Shown: in pieces, positions 18,633 through 27,343 of the stretch
Layout of the letters: each line of letters begins with the position of its first letter
How positions within the stretch are numbered: position 1 is the first letter of the stretch
Assembly (NCBI GenBank): GCA_965230345.1
Contig: CBDDKR010000002.1
Location: 2,418,001-2,482,000, forward strand
Length of the DNA stretch: 64,000 bases
Source: JADKBO01 sp965230345
Lineage (GTDB): Bacteria; Bacteroidota; Bacteroidia; Chitinophagales; Saprospiraceae
Reading direction: 5' to 3'
Translations under genes and position numbers: made by a program
Notes under the pieces: model-generated
What the model was told of the DNA's origin: nothing
What the model saw: only the letters and a program-made list of their open reading frames with translations
Databases searched by the model: none

Positions 18633-18700
18633 ATTTGTTTGATTCCGATTTTGAACCTTTGAAATCTTTAAATCACTTCATAACATAAAAATTAAAACGG

Positions 18701-19096
18701 ATGAAAATAAAACTAATTAGTATCCCTGTATCAAATCAAGACGAAGCGCTAGAGTTTTATACGAAAAAGTTAAATTTTGTAAAGAAAATAGATATTCCAG
18801 TTGGTGATGGCAATAGATGGTTAACGTTGGTTTCAGGTGAGGAGCAAGATGGTCCTGAGTTGTTACTCGAGCCAGCTCCTGTAAATTTTGAACCTTCCAA
18901 GGTTTACCAGAAGGCGCTTTTTGATGCAGGCATACCTTATACTCAATTTGATGTTTCCAATGTAGAAAAAGAATACAACAGATTATTAGATTTAGGAGTA
19001 GAATTTAGTGTGAAGCCAACCCAAATGGGAACTGTTAAACTTGCCGTTTTTAATGATACATGTGGTAACCACATTCAAATTATAGAGGTTTTATAG
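18701..19096 (+). CDS. VOC-family (glyoxalase/bleomycin-resistance-like) protein
   Basis: 131 residues with paired beta-alpha-beta-beta-beta modules: ISIPVSNQDEALEFYTKKLNFV at the start, then WLTLVSGEEQDGPELLLEPAP, and in the second module VEKEYNRLLDLGVEFSVKP, TVKLAVFNDTCGNHIQIIEV. Candidate metal ligands are Glu in the first half (LLLEP) and the terminal Glu (IIEV). AraC-like regulators with a VOC partner are a common pair, so the broken AraC gene just upstream probably once controlled it. Confidence 0.88.
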   Translation: MKIKLISIPVSNQDEALEFYTKKLNFVKKIDIPVGDGNRWLTLVSGEEQDGPELLLEPAPVNFEPSKVYQKALFDAGIPYTQFDVSNVEKEYNRLLDLGVEFSVKPTQMGTVKLAVFNDTCGNHIQIIEVL

Positions 19097-19276
19097 ATAG
19101 TTGTTATTATTTATTGGTTAACAACTGGATGATTGAGAGACAAAGAAGTCTCATGTTATATTAACGGATTGAAATTTCTAAAACCGAAAGAGATACATTG
19201 TCTTTATAAATTAATACAGTTGCGTATTTAAATACAAATGTCTACTATTGCATTCGAATAACTAAAAAATAGATTA

Positions 19277-20098
19277 ATGTCAGCAGTATCTAAAGATGCC
19301 AAACGGATAACGGTTCATACCTTAATGGAGATGAAAGACGCTGGAGAAAAAATATCTATGGTTACGGCCTATGACTACAGTATGGCTAAAATCATTGATG
19401 ATGCTAATATTGATGTCATACTCGTAGGAGATAGTGCTTCAAACGTTATGGCTGGTCATGAGACGACCTTGCCAATTACGCTAGATCAGATGATATATCA
19501 TGCGCAGTCAGTCGTTCGAGCAGTTAAAAAATCATTAATCGTTGTTGATCTGCCTTTTGGTTATTATCAGAGCAATCCTAAGAAGGCCTTGGAGTCTGCA
19601 ATTCGTATTATGAAAGAATCAGGTGCTCATGCTGTTAAATTAGAAGGAGGCGAAGAGGTGAAGGAATCAATTAAGAGAATCATAGCTTCTGGAATTCCGG
19701 TAATGGGACACTTAGGTTTAATGCCGCAGAGCATATATAAATATGGAACGTATTCCGTAAGAGCAAAGGAAGAAGCTGAGGCGGAAAAATTGAAGAAAGA
19801 TGCAAAACTCTTGGAGAAATTAGGGTGTTTTAGTTTGGTATTGGAGAAAATTCCTGCACCACTTGGTACCAAAATTGCCGAAACGGTACGAATTCCAGTA
19901 ATAGGCATTGGTGCTGGAGGTGGAGTTGATGGGCAAGTACTTGTAAGTCATGATTTGTTAGGAATTACCAAAGATTTTCATCCGAGATTCTTGAGAAGAT
20001 ATGCGGATTTGTATGGAGATATTAAAGCTGCAGTAGAAGCTTATATTAAGGATGTCAAGAGTGGCGATTTCCCTAATAGTAAAGAACAGTATAAGTAA
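19277..20098 (+). CDS. panB: 3-methyl-2-oxobutanoate hydroxymethyltransferase
   Basis: 273 residues, the normal PanB length. Key runs are MVTAYDYSMAKI, ILVGDSASNVMAGHETTLPITL (metal-binding Asp of VGDS), VVDLPFGYYQSNP, AVKLEGGEE, VMGHLGLMPQS and IPVIGIGAGGGVDGQVLVSHDLLGI with the catalytic Glu in the LVLEKIP strand. It adds a hydroxymethyl group from methylene-THF to ketoisovalerate, the first committed step to pantothenate and CoA. panC is not adjacent; mltG follows nine bases later. Confidence 0.96.
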   Translation: MSAVSKDAKRITVHTLMEMKDAGEKISMVTAYDYSMAKIIDDANIDVILVGDSASNVMAGHETTLPITLDQMIYHAQSVVRAVKKSLIVVDLPFGYYQSNPKKALESAIRIMKESGAHAVKLEGGEEVKESIKRIIASGIPVMGHLGLMPQSIYKYGTYSVRAKEEAEAEKLKKDAKLLEKLGCFSLVLEKIPAPLGTKIAETVRIPVIGIGAGGGVDGQVLVSHDLLGITKDFHPRFLRRYADLYGDIKAAVEAYIKDVKSGDFPNSKEQYK

Positions 20099-20106
20099 GA
20101 CCTATT

Positions 20107-21135
20107 ATGCTGAAGAAAATATTGATCTTTATAGTTGTACTGGTTATTATAGCTGCATTCATTGGATTCTATTTTAAAGGTGTAATCTTAGATCCAAATG
20201 TTTCTGAAGATAAAGATGGATATGAATTGTACATTGTTCCAGGATCGAGCTTTGAACAAGTAGTTGGTCAATTAGAAGCTGATCAAGTGTTGAAAGATGT
20301 AAAATCTTTTGAATTAGTAGCTTCATTAATGAATTATAAAAAAGGAGAAGTCCCATCAGGAAGGTATATCATTAAAGGTGGTTGGTCCAATAGAGCATTG
20401 ATTGGGAAGTTAAGGTTAGGTGCTCAAGATGGAGTAAAAGTTACGTACAATAATCTTCGGACTATTGAAGAACTAGCGGGTAAACTAAGTAGAAATATCT
20501 TATTGGATTCTGTTTCAATTCTTGAGGAGTTGAGTGATGACGACTTTTTGCAGCGTAATAATAGAACCATTGATAATGTTATGAGCTTATTCATTCCCAA
20601 TACTTATGAAGTTTATTGGGATGTTAATACGGACGAATTATTGACTCGATTGATCCAAGAACAATCGGCTTTTTGGACAGATTCTCGTAGAGCACAATTG
20701 CAAGAGTTAAGTATGACAGAGGAAGAGGTATATATCTTAGCTTCCATTGTAGAAAAGGAGTCTAATCTAAAATCAGAGCGTCCAACAGTAGCTGGTGTTT
20801 ATCTTAATCGAATTAGACAAGAAATTCCTCTTCAAGCGGACCCAACCGTAGTCTTTGCTCATGGTGATTTTGGGATAAGACGTGTTTTAAATAGGCATTT
20901 AGAAATTGATTCTCCTTATAATACATATAAAAATACGGGTTTACCTCCTGGGCCTATATGCATGCCGTCTATCAATAGTATAGATGCTGTGTTGAAAAAT
21001 GAAGAACATCCATATTTGTTTTTTTGTGCTAAACCTGGGTATAATGCTGGTCATTTGTTTGCAAAGACAAATGCTCAACATGCGGCAAATGCTAGAAAAT
21101 ATCATAGATGGTTGTCAAGTCAAAACATTAGATAG
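20107..21135 (+). CDS. mltG: Endolytic murein transglycosylase MltG
   Basis: 342 residues with one N-terminal membrane anchor (ILIFIVVLVIIAAFIGFYF), a LysM-like region around 40-110 (YIVPGSSFEQVVGQLE), and the YceG/MltG catalytic domain with LASIVEKESN (catalytic Glu), RPTVAGVYLNRI, LQADPTVVFA and the SPYNTYKNTGLPPGPI signature. It cleaves nascent glycan strands in the periplasm and so sets their length. Last recognised gene before the compositionally distinct island. Confidence 0.95.
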   Translation: MLKKILIFIVVLVIIAAFIGFYFKGVILDPNVSEDKDGYELYIVPGSSFEQVVGQLEADQVLKDVKSFELVASLMNYKKGEVPSGRYIIKGGWSNRALIGKLRLGAQDGVKVTYNNLRTIEELAGKLSRNILLDSVSILEELSDDDFLQRNNRTIDNVMSLFIPNTYEVYWDVNTDELLTRLIQEQSAFWTDSRRAQLQELSMTEEEVYILASIVEKESNLKSERPTVAGVYLNRIRQEIPLQADPTVVFAHGDFGIRRVLNRHLEIDSPYNTYKNTGLPPGPICMPSINSIDAVLKNEEHPYLFFCAKPGYNAGHLFAKTNAQHAANARKYHRWLSSQNIR

Positions 21136-21553
21136 TTCCAACCTATTTATTGAGATGAAGAATGAATTTGATTTGCTATTAATGCTTCAATTACTCCAAA
21201 TTCTTATTAAATAGGTAAAAACAAGGCATTAATAATATGCACTTTTACTATTTTTCTGCTTTCTCTGTTTACTCCGTTGATTTTATCATTTTTTTATTGT
21301 TTTGTTGCTGTTTTAGCAATTAGTAAATTATTATATCCCTGTTTATTGCTGAAATAGCAACACTTTTCTGCAAGTGTTTAGATTTCTACGAGTTTTCCTC
21401 TTTACCTTTGCTTTATAGCTATTCAGTTAAGATCTTTTCTCGTTTGCTTTGGTAGTTCTCACTACCCATACGCTTTTTATGCCCTACGTGACTCTTTTTG
21501 TGCGTGTGCTGTATAGACGTATGACCTATTTTTTAACTAATTTTTTTATAACT
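21136..21553. other. Intergenic region with twin TTGCT-AGCAA hairpins and TACCTTTG box
   Basis: 418 bases. Two 15-base palindromes TTGCT-N5-AGCAA occur at 21305-21319 and 21346-21360. A perfect TAnnTTTG box lies at 21413-21420 and could drive the downstream lipoprotein with a 130-base leader, though no good -33 element was seen. From about 21240 the plus strand becomes markedly rich in C and T, marking the edge of the island. Confidence 0.55.
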
Positions 21554-22399
21554 ATGAAAAAGTATAACATTTTGCTGCTCTTTTTCCTTGCAGTCCTCTT
21601 TGCTTCTTGCAACAAAGACATTAATGACAATTTGTCTTCCAATTTATCCGATAACGCTAGCTACTTAAGAAGTTCCGCACAACCTATGCAGATTTCCTAT
21701 GAACTCCGTACTCTTTCTAAAATTACTCCTGACAATGGTAATTTTGAAGATATGTGCGTCGGCGACATTCGTATGCTCCAAAACATGTCTAAATGGTATC
21801 AGGTCAATACACGTATCGATGCTTATGGTAATCCTTGCATCAATGTCGTGCAAAAGTCCGAAGTGCTTTCTGATTACAGAAACTTGGAAGGTAATAATCC
21901 TGCTCAGGTCAATTACCATGACGAAGCCACTACTTCATTTTGCAATGGTGTCATGACTCACACTACTCAAGATACTACCATTACTGAAAATGTGTCCGTT
22001 AACGAAACCGTTTGGATTTCTGCTGTCCAAGCTTATCTTATGTCTGACGTAGAAATCAAACAAGCTTTTGTCCAGCTCTTGGATACCCTTCAGCAGCAAG
22101 GCGCTGCTATTGTGCACGAGCAACACTCTGTTACCATTACTGAAAACTTGCCTAACGGTGAGCAGTTAATTTCTGTCTATTCCAAAGAGTCTATGCTCCT
22201 TTATCAAATCCAACACTTGGATGCTGCTGGTAACATCATCAAGACGTTCTTGTATGATTATGCCTGTACCGATGATGGTAAGGTCGTGCCTAAATCTATT
22301 TTGATTACTTCTAAAAACAATTCTCCTGTTTGTGACCAACCTTTTACTAAACAGAAATGGTTGATTTTCGATAACTATAACATCAATTTTAATGCTTAA
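21554..22399 (+). CDS. Hypothetical lipoprotein of the lipase island
   Basis: 281 residues from ATG 21554, chosen because it gives a normal lipoprotein signal (KKYNILLLFFLAVLFAS) with Cys19 as the lipidation site; an earlier in-frame start would add 35 unlikely residues. The mature protein is polar with many Thr/Asn and several Cys pairs (CVGD, CINV, FCNG, ACTDD, VCDQ), and no family was recognised. Codons favour C and T endings unlike flanking genes. Its stop overlaps the next frame; it is probably co-transcribed with the hydrolase gene. Confidence 0.7.
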   Translation: MKKYNILLLFFLAVLFASCNKDINDNLSSNLSDNASYLRSSAQPMQISYELRTLSKITPDNGNFEDMCVGDIRMLQNMSKWYQVNTRIDAYGNPCINVVQKSEVLSDYRNLEGNNPAQVNYHDEATTSFCNGVMTHTTQDTTITENVSVNETVWISAVQAYLMSDVEIKQAFVQLLDTLQQQGAAIVHEQHSVTITENLPNGEQLISVYSKESMLLYQIQHLDAAGNIIKTFLYDYACTDDGKVVPKSILITSKNNSPVCDQPFTKQKWLIFDNYNINFNA

Positions 22400-22403
22400 T
22401 ACT

Positions 22404-23759
22404 ATGAAATATTACATCTTTTTATTCGCTTTTATTTTATCCGCTTCTTCTGCGCTGCTCGCTCAGAAAAGTGTGCACTTGGTTCATGGACTCGCTGGTA
22501 GTACCGCTTCTTGGTCCGCTCTCAATACTCGTATCAATACACTATGCCCTAGTGTGCCTACTACCAATGGTACGTACACTTCTAATGAAGGCATTGCCGC
22601 TTTCTCTACTTCTTTGGCTACTGCTCTTACTGCCAGTGGTGCTTCCAATGAAGACATCGCCATTGGGCATAGTATGGGTGGGCTTGCTCTGCGTTCTTTA
22701 GATGCCGCAGGTGCTAATCTATATGGTGGATACATTACTGTCGCTTCGCCTCATGGGGGCGCTAGACTTGCCAACTCTATCATCGATGGCTCTATGGAAA
22801 ATTACATCAATAGTGGCTGTAAAGAAGTCGTCGATGGGCCTGTCCAATCCGTGACCACTTCTTTAATTTTGGGCGTGCCTTTTCCCATTTTACAATCTAC
22901 TTCTGGTGTCGTTAAACTTTTGACTTATTTAGTCTGTGACAATTTGTTTTCCATTGCTCTTGCAGCTGAAGGTTGGATGGGATCGCCTTTTACAGGAACG
23001 GCTGGTCTTTCTACCATTGATCTTGCTGTTGGTGGTGCTGCTGCTGCTTTACCGCCTAGCTCTCTACCTTCTATTACCATTACTGGTCAGATCAATGCAG
23101 ACTCCGGTCCTCATATCCCCGTGCATTGGGCTACCCTTAGCGATGTGTCGGATAAGGATATCGCTGCCGATGTTAGAGATGTTTCTAATAGACTTAAGTC
23201 CTCTAGAAATATTGTGGTTGGTATTGCAGGTGCTTTACCTGTTTATTGGTTGGTTCCTAGTACTTGGGTCAATAAAATTTTCAAAACCAGACTCTATGAC
23301 CTCGCTGACGAACTTGACGATGGTATTGATTGGTTGGACAGAAGTGAAGACGGTTGGGTATCTATGATTGGCGCTGCTGCTTCGGGAGGAACTGTTGTAA
23401 TGGTACCGCATGAAGTGCCGTTGTATCAACCTTGTAATGGTCCTGGTGAGTGCAGTCCTGATGACGTTTGCATCAAAAATCAGTGCGTCCCTAAGGGTAC
23501 TAAACCGTGTGAGGTAGAATACAATATGACGACGACCATTTTGATTCCTACTTTTGTGCCTAATACGGACTTACACAACGACGGCATTGTGCCTGTCCCT
23601 TCACAAGTCCTGCCTGGTTCGATCAGACAAGAAGGGGTGGATGGAGTTTCACACTTCGCTGAAACAAGAAGCCGTGATGTGTGGAGAGCAATTAATAGAC
23701 AAACGGATTCGGAGATATCAGATGAAGATGTTTTCTGGCTTGAGGGTTGTTCTTTTTAA
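22404..23759 (+). CDS. Secreted alpha/beta hydrolase, lipase/PGAP1-like
   Basis: 451 residues from ATG 22404, which gives a clean signal peptide ending SSALLAQ (an ATG at 22392 overlaps the previous gene). The oxyanion region is LVHGLAGSTASW, the nucleophile Ser90 is in IGHSMGG, and a plausible acid/His pair is Asp393 (NDGIVPVPSQ) and His417 (GVSHFAETRS). Residues ~345-370 hold a Cys-rich insert with the pattern C-x5-C-x5-C-x4-C-x6-C (from CNGPGEC to KPC). No type IX sorting domain ends the protein (ends EGCSF). A lipase or esterase acting outside the cytoplasm is likely. Confidence 0.82.
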   Translation: MKYYIFLFAFILSASSALLAQKSVHLVHGLAGSTASWSALNTRINTLCPSVPTTNGTYTSNEGIAAFSTSLATALTASGASNEDIAIGHSMGGLALRSLDAAGANLYGGYITVASPHGGARLANSIIDGSMENYINSGCKEVVDGPVQSVTTSLILGVPFPILQSTSGVVKLLTYLVCDNLFSIALAAEGWMGSPFTGTAGLSTIDLAVGGAAAALPPSSLPSITITGQINADSGPHIPVHWATLSDVSDKDIAADVRDVSNRLKSSRNIVVGIAGALPVYWLVPSTWVNKIFKTRLYDLADELDDGIDWLDRSEDGWVSMIGAAASGGTVVMVPHEVPLYQPCNGPGECSPDDVCIKNQCVPKGTKPCEVEYNMTTTILIPTFVPNTDLHNDGIVPVPSQVLPGSIRQEGVDGVSHFAETRSRDVWRAINRQTDSEISDEDVFWLEGCSF

Positions 23760-23778
23760 TACATTAGTTTAATTTGAC

Positions 23779-23823
23779 GGATTACCCTTTTTCATTTATA
23801 TTTGGATTAGGGTAATCCTTCTT
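23779..23823 (+). terminator. Hairpin terminator after the hydrolase gene
   Basis: GGATTACCC (23779-23787) pairs perfectly with GGGTAATCC (23810-23818) across 22 bases and is followed by TTCTT. It separates the hydrolase from the propeller lipoprotein genes. Confidence 0.65.
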
Positions 23824-23837
23824 AAAATCTTTTTCGC

Positions 23838-25064
23838 ATGAAATATATTCTCTTTTATTCGATCTTATCCCTTTGTGTTGCTTGCACTAAATCTGAAAAG
23901 AAAACATTTCCACCTGTTTCAGATATCCCTTACCTAGTCGATACCCTTACCTTGGATAGCGGTGCATATTGTTTTCTAGAAAATCCCATCTTCTATGAGG
24001 ACTATGTTATTCTTTTTATCGAAAACTACGATTTAGCCAAAGGTTGGATCGAATGTAGAGACAAACATACCCTCGATCTTATTTGGTCTTGGCAAGACGC
24101 GTACGATCAGTTTGGATTTGGAGCCAAAGGCTTTGGTACATTTAGTTACGCTTACGATGATATCCTTGCCATCGCTCAAAACAATCTTTCCTACGGCATT
24201 GATGTGCATACAGGCAAAACCATTTGGTTCAATAGGGATGCTACTGGACGTTCCTATATTCGTGGTGATCGTCATACCATTGTCAGTACGACATACGATG
24301 TATTTAAATCTGATGCTTCCGTTAGAATTGCAGATATTAGAGACGGTCGATGGTCTTACCCTTTTAGGGTTGACCAAATCGATTCCTTTAATGTAGCTAT
24401 TAATACTTGTTTACCTTTTACTTGGAAGGGGAACCAATTCGTTACTTTTACTTCTTCCAAAATAATTTCTTCTTCTCAAAAAAGATACTCTTGGTTACAT
24501 CTATATGATGTCGAACAGAATAAAATGGTATGGACCTCTGATACTATCCCTGTTCAGTTTCCGCTTAGCGGTATCCCTGGTGTTCAACCTGTTTTTGAAG
24601 ATGGACAAATCCTTCTGGCTAACGATGCCATCTACTCTTACAATATTGAAGATGGCTCTCTAGAGTGGTGGAAATGGTTTGGTAATTCCTTTACTTTCTC
24701 TGCTCACTTGACCGCTGCCGATAGCAAAGTCTTTGCCAACAATGGTGACCAATATTTTATTGCACTTGACGTGCATACAGGTAGCGAAATATTTAGAACA
24801 AACTCTGGTGGTTCTCCTAGTAGAATAAAATTTCACGATAATACCTGCTATATGTCTGGTCTTACTACTGGTGGGCCCAATCACCTTATGGCTTTTGATG
24901 CCAATTCAGGCATTGTCAAATACGATGTAACCGCTCCGTTTTATCATTACGTTGGTCCTGAAAAAGATTGGTTTTTTGATAGAGTTTGTTCTGTTGATCC
25001 AGAGACAGGAAGGGTATTTACTGCTGATCATCGCAGACTACTCGTCTATCATTTTGTGGATTAG
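23838..25064 (+). CDS. Beta-propeller (PQQ-like) lipoprotein, copy 1
   Basis: 408 residues. Signal KYILFYSILSLCVA with lipidation Cys16. The rest is built of repeated blade-like strands of the PQQ/WD type: YGIDVHTGKTIWF, LHLYDVEQNKMVW, IYSYNIEDGSLEWW, FIALDVHTGSEIF and MAFDANSGIVKYDV, that is, the x-x-D-x-x-T/S-G-x-x-x-W repeat. It is anchored to a membrane and probably binds a protein or cell-surface ligand. It is nearly identical to copy 2 at both ends but diverged in the middle. Confidence 0.8.
   Translation: MKYILFYSILSLCVACTKSEKKTFPPVSDIPYLVDTLTLDSGAYCFLENPIFYEDYVILFIENYDLAKGWIECRDKHTLDLIWSWQDAYDQFGFGAKGFGTFSYAYDDILAIAQNNLSYGIDVHTGKTIWFNRDATGRSYIRGDRHTIVSTTYDVFKSDASVRIADIRDGRWSYPFRVDQIDSFNVAINTCLPFTWKGNQFVTFTSSKIISSSQKRYSWLHLYDVEQNKMVWTSDTIPVQFPLSGIPGVQPVFEDGQILLANDAIYSYNIEDGSLEWWKWFGNSFTFSAHLTAADSKVFANNGDQYFIALDVHTGSEIFRTNSGGSPSRIKFHDNTCYMSGLTTGGPNHLMAFDANSGIVKYDVTAPFYHYVGPEKDWFFDRVCSVDPETGRVFTADHRRLLVYHFVD
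23927..24115 (+). repeat. 189-bp 5' segment identical in both propeller genes
   Basis: Positions 23927-24115 are base-for-base the same as 25171-25359 by reading the two copies side by side. It codes for the first blade (YLVDTLTLDSGAYCFLEN to YDQFG). Confidence 0.85.
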
Positions 25065-25104
25065 TTTTTACTTTGTTTCGCATGAAATATGTTCTCTTTT
25101 ATTC
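24860..25104 (+). repeat. 245-bp direct repeat, copy A (end of gene 1 to start of gene 2)
   Basis: Identical to 26101-26345 with an offset of 1241 bases. It covers the last 60-odd codons of copy 1, the spacer and the first seven codons of copy 2. Confidence 0.9.
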
Positions 25105-26305
25105 GCTATTATCTCTATGTATTGCTTGCACTAAATCTGAAAGGAAAACATTTCCTCCTGTTTCAGATATACCTTACCTAGTCGATACCCTTACCTTGGA
25201 TAGCGGTGCATATTGTTTTCTAGAAAATCCCATCTTCTATGAGGACTATGTTATTCTTTTTATCGAAAACTACGATTTAGCCAAAGGTTGGATCGAATGT
25301 AGAGACAAACATACCCTCGATCTTATTTGGTCTTGGCAAGACGCGTACGATCAGTTTGGTACTGGTGCCAAGGGCTTTGGCAATGCCAGTTACATTTACG
25401 ATGATATCCTTGCCATCGCTCAAAGCAATCTTTCCTACGGTATTGATGTGCATACAGGCAAAACCATTTGGTTCAATAGAGATAACAATGGGTATTCCTA
25501 TATCAGAGGAAATGGACATACCATTGTCAGTACAACATACGATGTGTTTAATTACGACGCCTCCATTAGAATTGCAGATATCAGAAATGGTCAATGGTCT
25601 TACCCCTTTAGAGTTGATAAAAACGATTCGTTGAAAGTCTCCATTAAAGTTGGACACCCTTTTGATTGGAAGGGAAACCAATACGTTACCTTTGTTTCTT
25701 CCAAATGGGGCGTGAATCCCCAACAATATTATTATTGGTTACATCTGTATAATGTTACAGAAGATAAGATGGAGTGGACTACCGATACCATCCCTTTGCA
25801 ATTTCCGCTTAGTGGCATCCCTGGTGGTATCCCTGCTTTTGAAGATGGTCAAATTCTTCTGGCTAACGATGCCATATACTCTTATAATATGGAAGACGGC
25901 TCTTTAGAGTGGTGGAAGTGGTTTGGTAACTTTTTTACTTTTTCACATCTAACAGCCGCCGATGGCAAAGTCTTTGCCAATAATGAGTATAAATATTTTA
26001 TTGGACTGGATGTTCATACAGGTAACGAAATATTTAGAACCAACTCTGGTGGTTCAGCTAGTAATATAAAGTTTCACGATAATACTTGCTATATGTCTGC
26101 TCTTACTACTGGTGGGCCCAATCACCTTATGGCTTTTGATGCCAATTCAGGCATTGTCAAATACGATGTAACCGCTCCGTTTTATCATTACGTTGGTCCT
26201 GAAAAAGATTGGTTTTTTGATAGAGTTTGTTCTGTTGATCCAGAGACAGGAAGGGTATTTACTGCTGATCATCGCAGACTACTCGTCTATCATTTTGTGG
26301 ATTAG
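25082..26305 (+). CDS. Beta-propeller (PQQ-like) lipoprotein, copy 2
   Basis: 407 residues from ATG 25082 (a TTG three codons upstream is less likely). Signal KYVLFYSLLSLCIA with lipidation Cys16, then the same blade repeats as copy 1. The 17-base spacer between the genes repeats after this gene. First and last thirds equal copy 1; differences concentrate in residues ~95-345, such as VDKNDSLKVSIKVGHPFDW against VDQIDSFNVAINTCLPFTW. It likely arose by tandem duplication and then diverged or was partly homogenised. Confidence 0.8.
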   Translation: MKYVLFYSLLSLCIACTKSERKTFPPVSDIPYLVDTLTLDSGAYCFLENPIFYEDYVILFIENYDLAKGWIECRDKHTLDLIWSWQDAYDQFGTGAKGFGNASYIYDDILAIAQSNLSYGIDVHTGKTIWFNRDNNGYSYIRGNGHTIVSTTYDVFNYDASIRIADIRNGQWSYPFRVDKNDSLKVSIKVGHPFDWKGNQYVTFVSSKWGVNPQQYYYWLHLYNVTEDKMEWTTDTIPLQFPLSGIPGGIPAFEDGQILLANDAIYSYNMEDGSLEWWKWFGNFFTFSHLTAADGKVFANNEYKYFIGLDVHTGNEIFRTNSGGSASNIKFHDNTCYMSALTTGGPNHLMAFDANSGIVKYDVTAPFYHYVGPEKDWFFDRVCSVDPETGRVFTADHRRLLVYHFVD

Positions 26306-26345
26306 TTTTTACTTTGTTTCGCATGAAATATGTTCTCTTTTATTC
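26101..26345 (+). repeat. 245-bp direct repeat, copy B
   Basis: Second copy of the 24860-25104 repeat. It ends abruptly at the seventh codon of what would be a third propeller gene. Confidence 0.9.
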
Positions 26346-26349
26346 TGAT
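26323..26349 (+). pseudogene. Stub of a third propeller lipoprotein gene
   Basis: ATG at 26323 begins the same signal peptide as copy 2 (KYVLFYS) but identity breaks after base 26345 and the frame stops at TGA 26347-26349. It marks either the far edge of the duplicated unit or the scar of a deleted third copy. Confidence 0.75.
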
Positions 26350-26689
26350 TAAATCCGCAGACTTCAATCAAGCATTTCAAAGTATTGTAGTTCTAAGTGT
26401 CTCTTAGTTACGGATTACCTTACCGTTTATTCTTTTCCGTACCTCCTCAATGAAAGTTAACAAAGCATTACTAGCTTCGTAACATTATTTAACACATACA
26501 ATTCGGTTTAATAGTAAAGTGATTGTAATAATATCGGTCATTTGGATGTATTTAGAATTGGCATCCCTAAGAGAGGTGATTTACTAGGTTGTACTCCATC
26601 TATTTACTCCACGGCATTATATAATAGAATAAATTGAGACGAAGGCTAGCCCTTTGTAACTCAACATTAATCAACAAAAATATTAGATT
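26350..26689. other. Gene-free region after the propeller repeats
   Basis: About 340 bases without a credible gene. A GGATTACC-like stretch near 26411 resembles the left arm of the terminator at 23779, hinting at further duplicated debris. Confidence 0.4.
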
Positions 26690-27343
26690 ATGAAAAGAGT
26701 GCTTTACTTGTTGTTGCTTGTTGTCTTAAGCATTACTGTTGTTAATGCAAATCACCAATATGATATAGAAGGTGTTTTTTCAAATTATTCTTCCTCACAT
26801 ATTATTAAGGTAAGGTCTTTTAGAAAGGGAATTAAGGTAAAGGTCTTAGATCACCATCATCATGGATGGAGAAGGTATTATCAAGTTGGTCCACGCACTT
26901 TCGAAAGCAACTGCGGAAGTAGAATACGTGTTAAACATAATCGAAAAGGATTAAAGTTAAAAATTAGATATGCAGATGGAAGTAGAGAAACGTATCGTAG
27001 GCATAGTTTTTACCAAAATGAGTGTTATTCAAATGATTGGGGAGGTGATTGGAATACTTATGATGATTTCCCACCACAATATTCCTTTCGACACTCATCT
27101 GTAGAAGGAACCTATAAGGATCGTGAAGGAAATAGGATTGCAATTTTAGAGACCAGAGAAGGATTTAAAGCAAAATTTGTTGGAGATAGAAAGTGGAAAA
27201 ATTATCGGTTAATGGGGAGAATTTATCAAGACAAAAGAGGGAATAAGTATGAAGTATTGGGAAATGGTGTGTTAGAATGGCAAGGTGCAAAGTCAAGAAA
27301 GAGAATAAGAATTCAAAAGATTAGTGATGTTGTAGAATATTAA
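26690..27343 (+). CDS. Hypothetical secreted basic protein
   Basis: 217 residues with a signal peptide (VLYLLLLVVLSITVVNA). The mature protein is very basic, with two similar blocks: around 25-100 (IEGVFSNYSSSHIIKVRSFRKG then YYQVGPRTFESNCGSRI) and around 130-215 (VEGTYKDREGNRIAILETREG then NYRLMGRIYQDKRGNKYEV), which suggest a duplicated small beta domain. No family was recognised. Base use is back to that of the chromosome. A clear terminator follows. Confidence 0.7.
   Translation: MKRVLYLLLLVVLSITVVNANHQYDIEGVFSNYSSSHIIKVRSFRKGIKVKVLDHHHHGWRRYYQVGPRTFESNCGSRIRVKHNRKGLKLKIRYADGSRETYRRHSFYQNECYSNDWGGDWNTYDDFPPQYSFRHSSVEGTYKDREGNRIAILETREGFKAKFVGDRKWKNYRLMGRIYQDKRGNKYEVLGNGVLEWQGAKSRKRIRIQKISDVVEY

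Noticed and set aside
23235..24377. Minus-strand frames in the lipase/propeller island
   Set aside because: They mirror the duplicated plus-strand genes and appear twice for that reason; no independent support.
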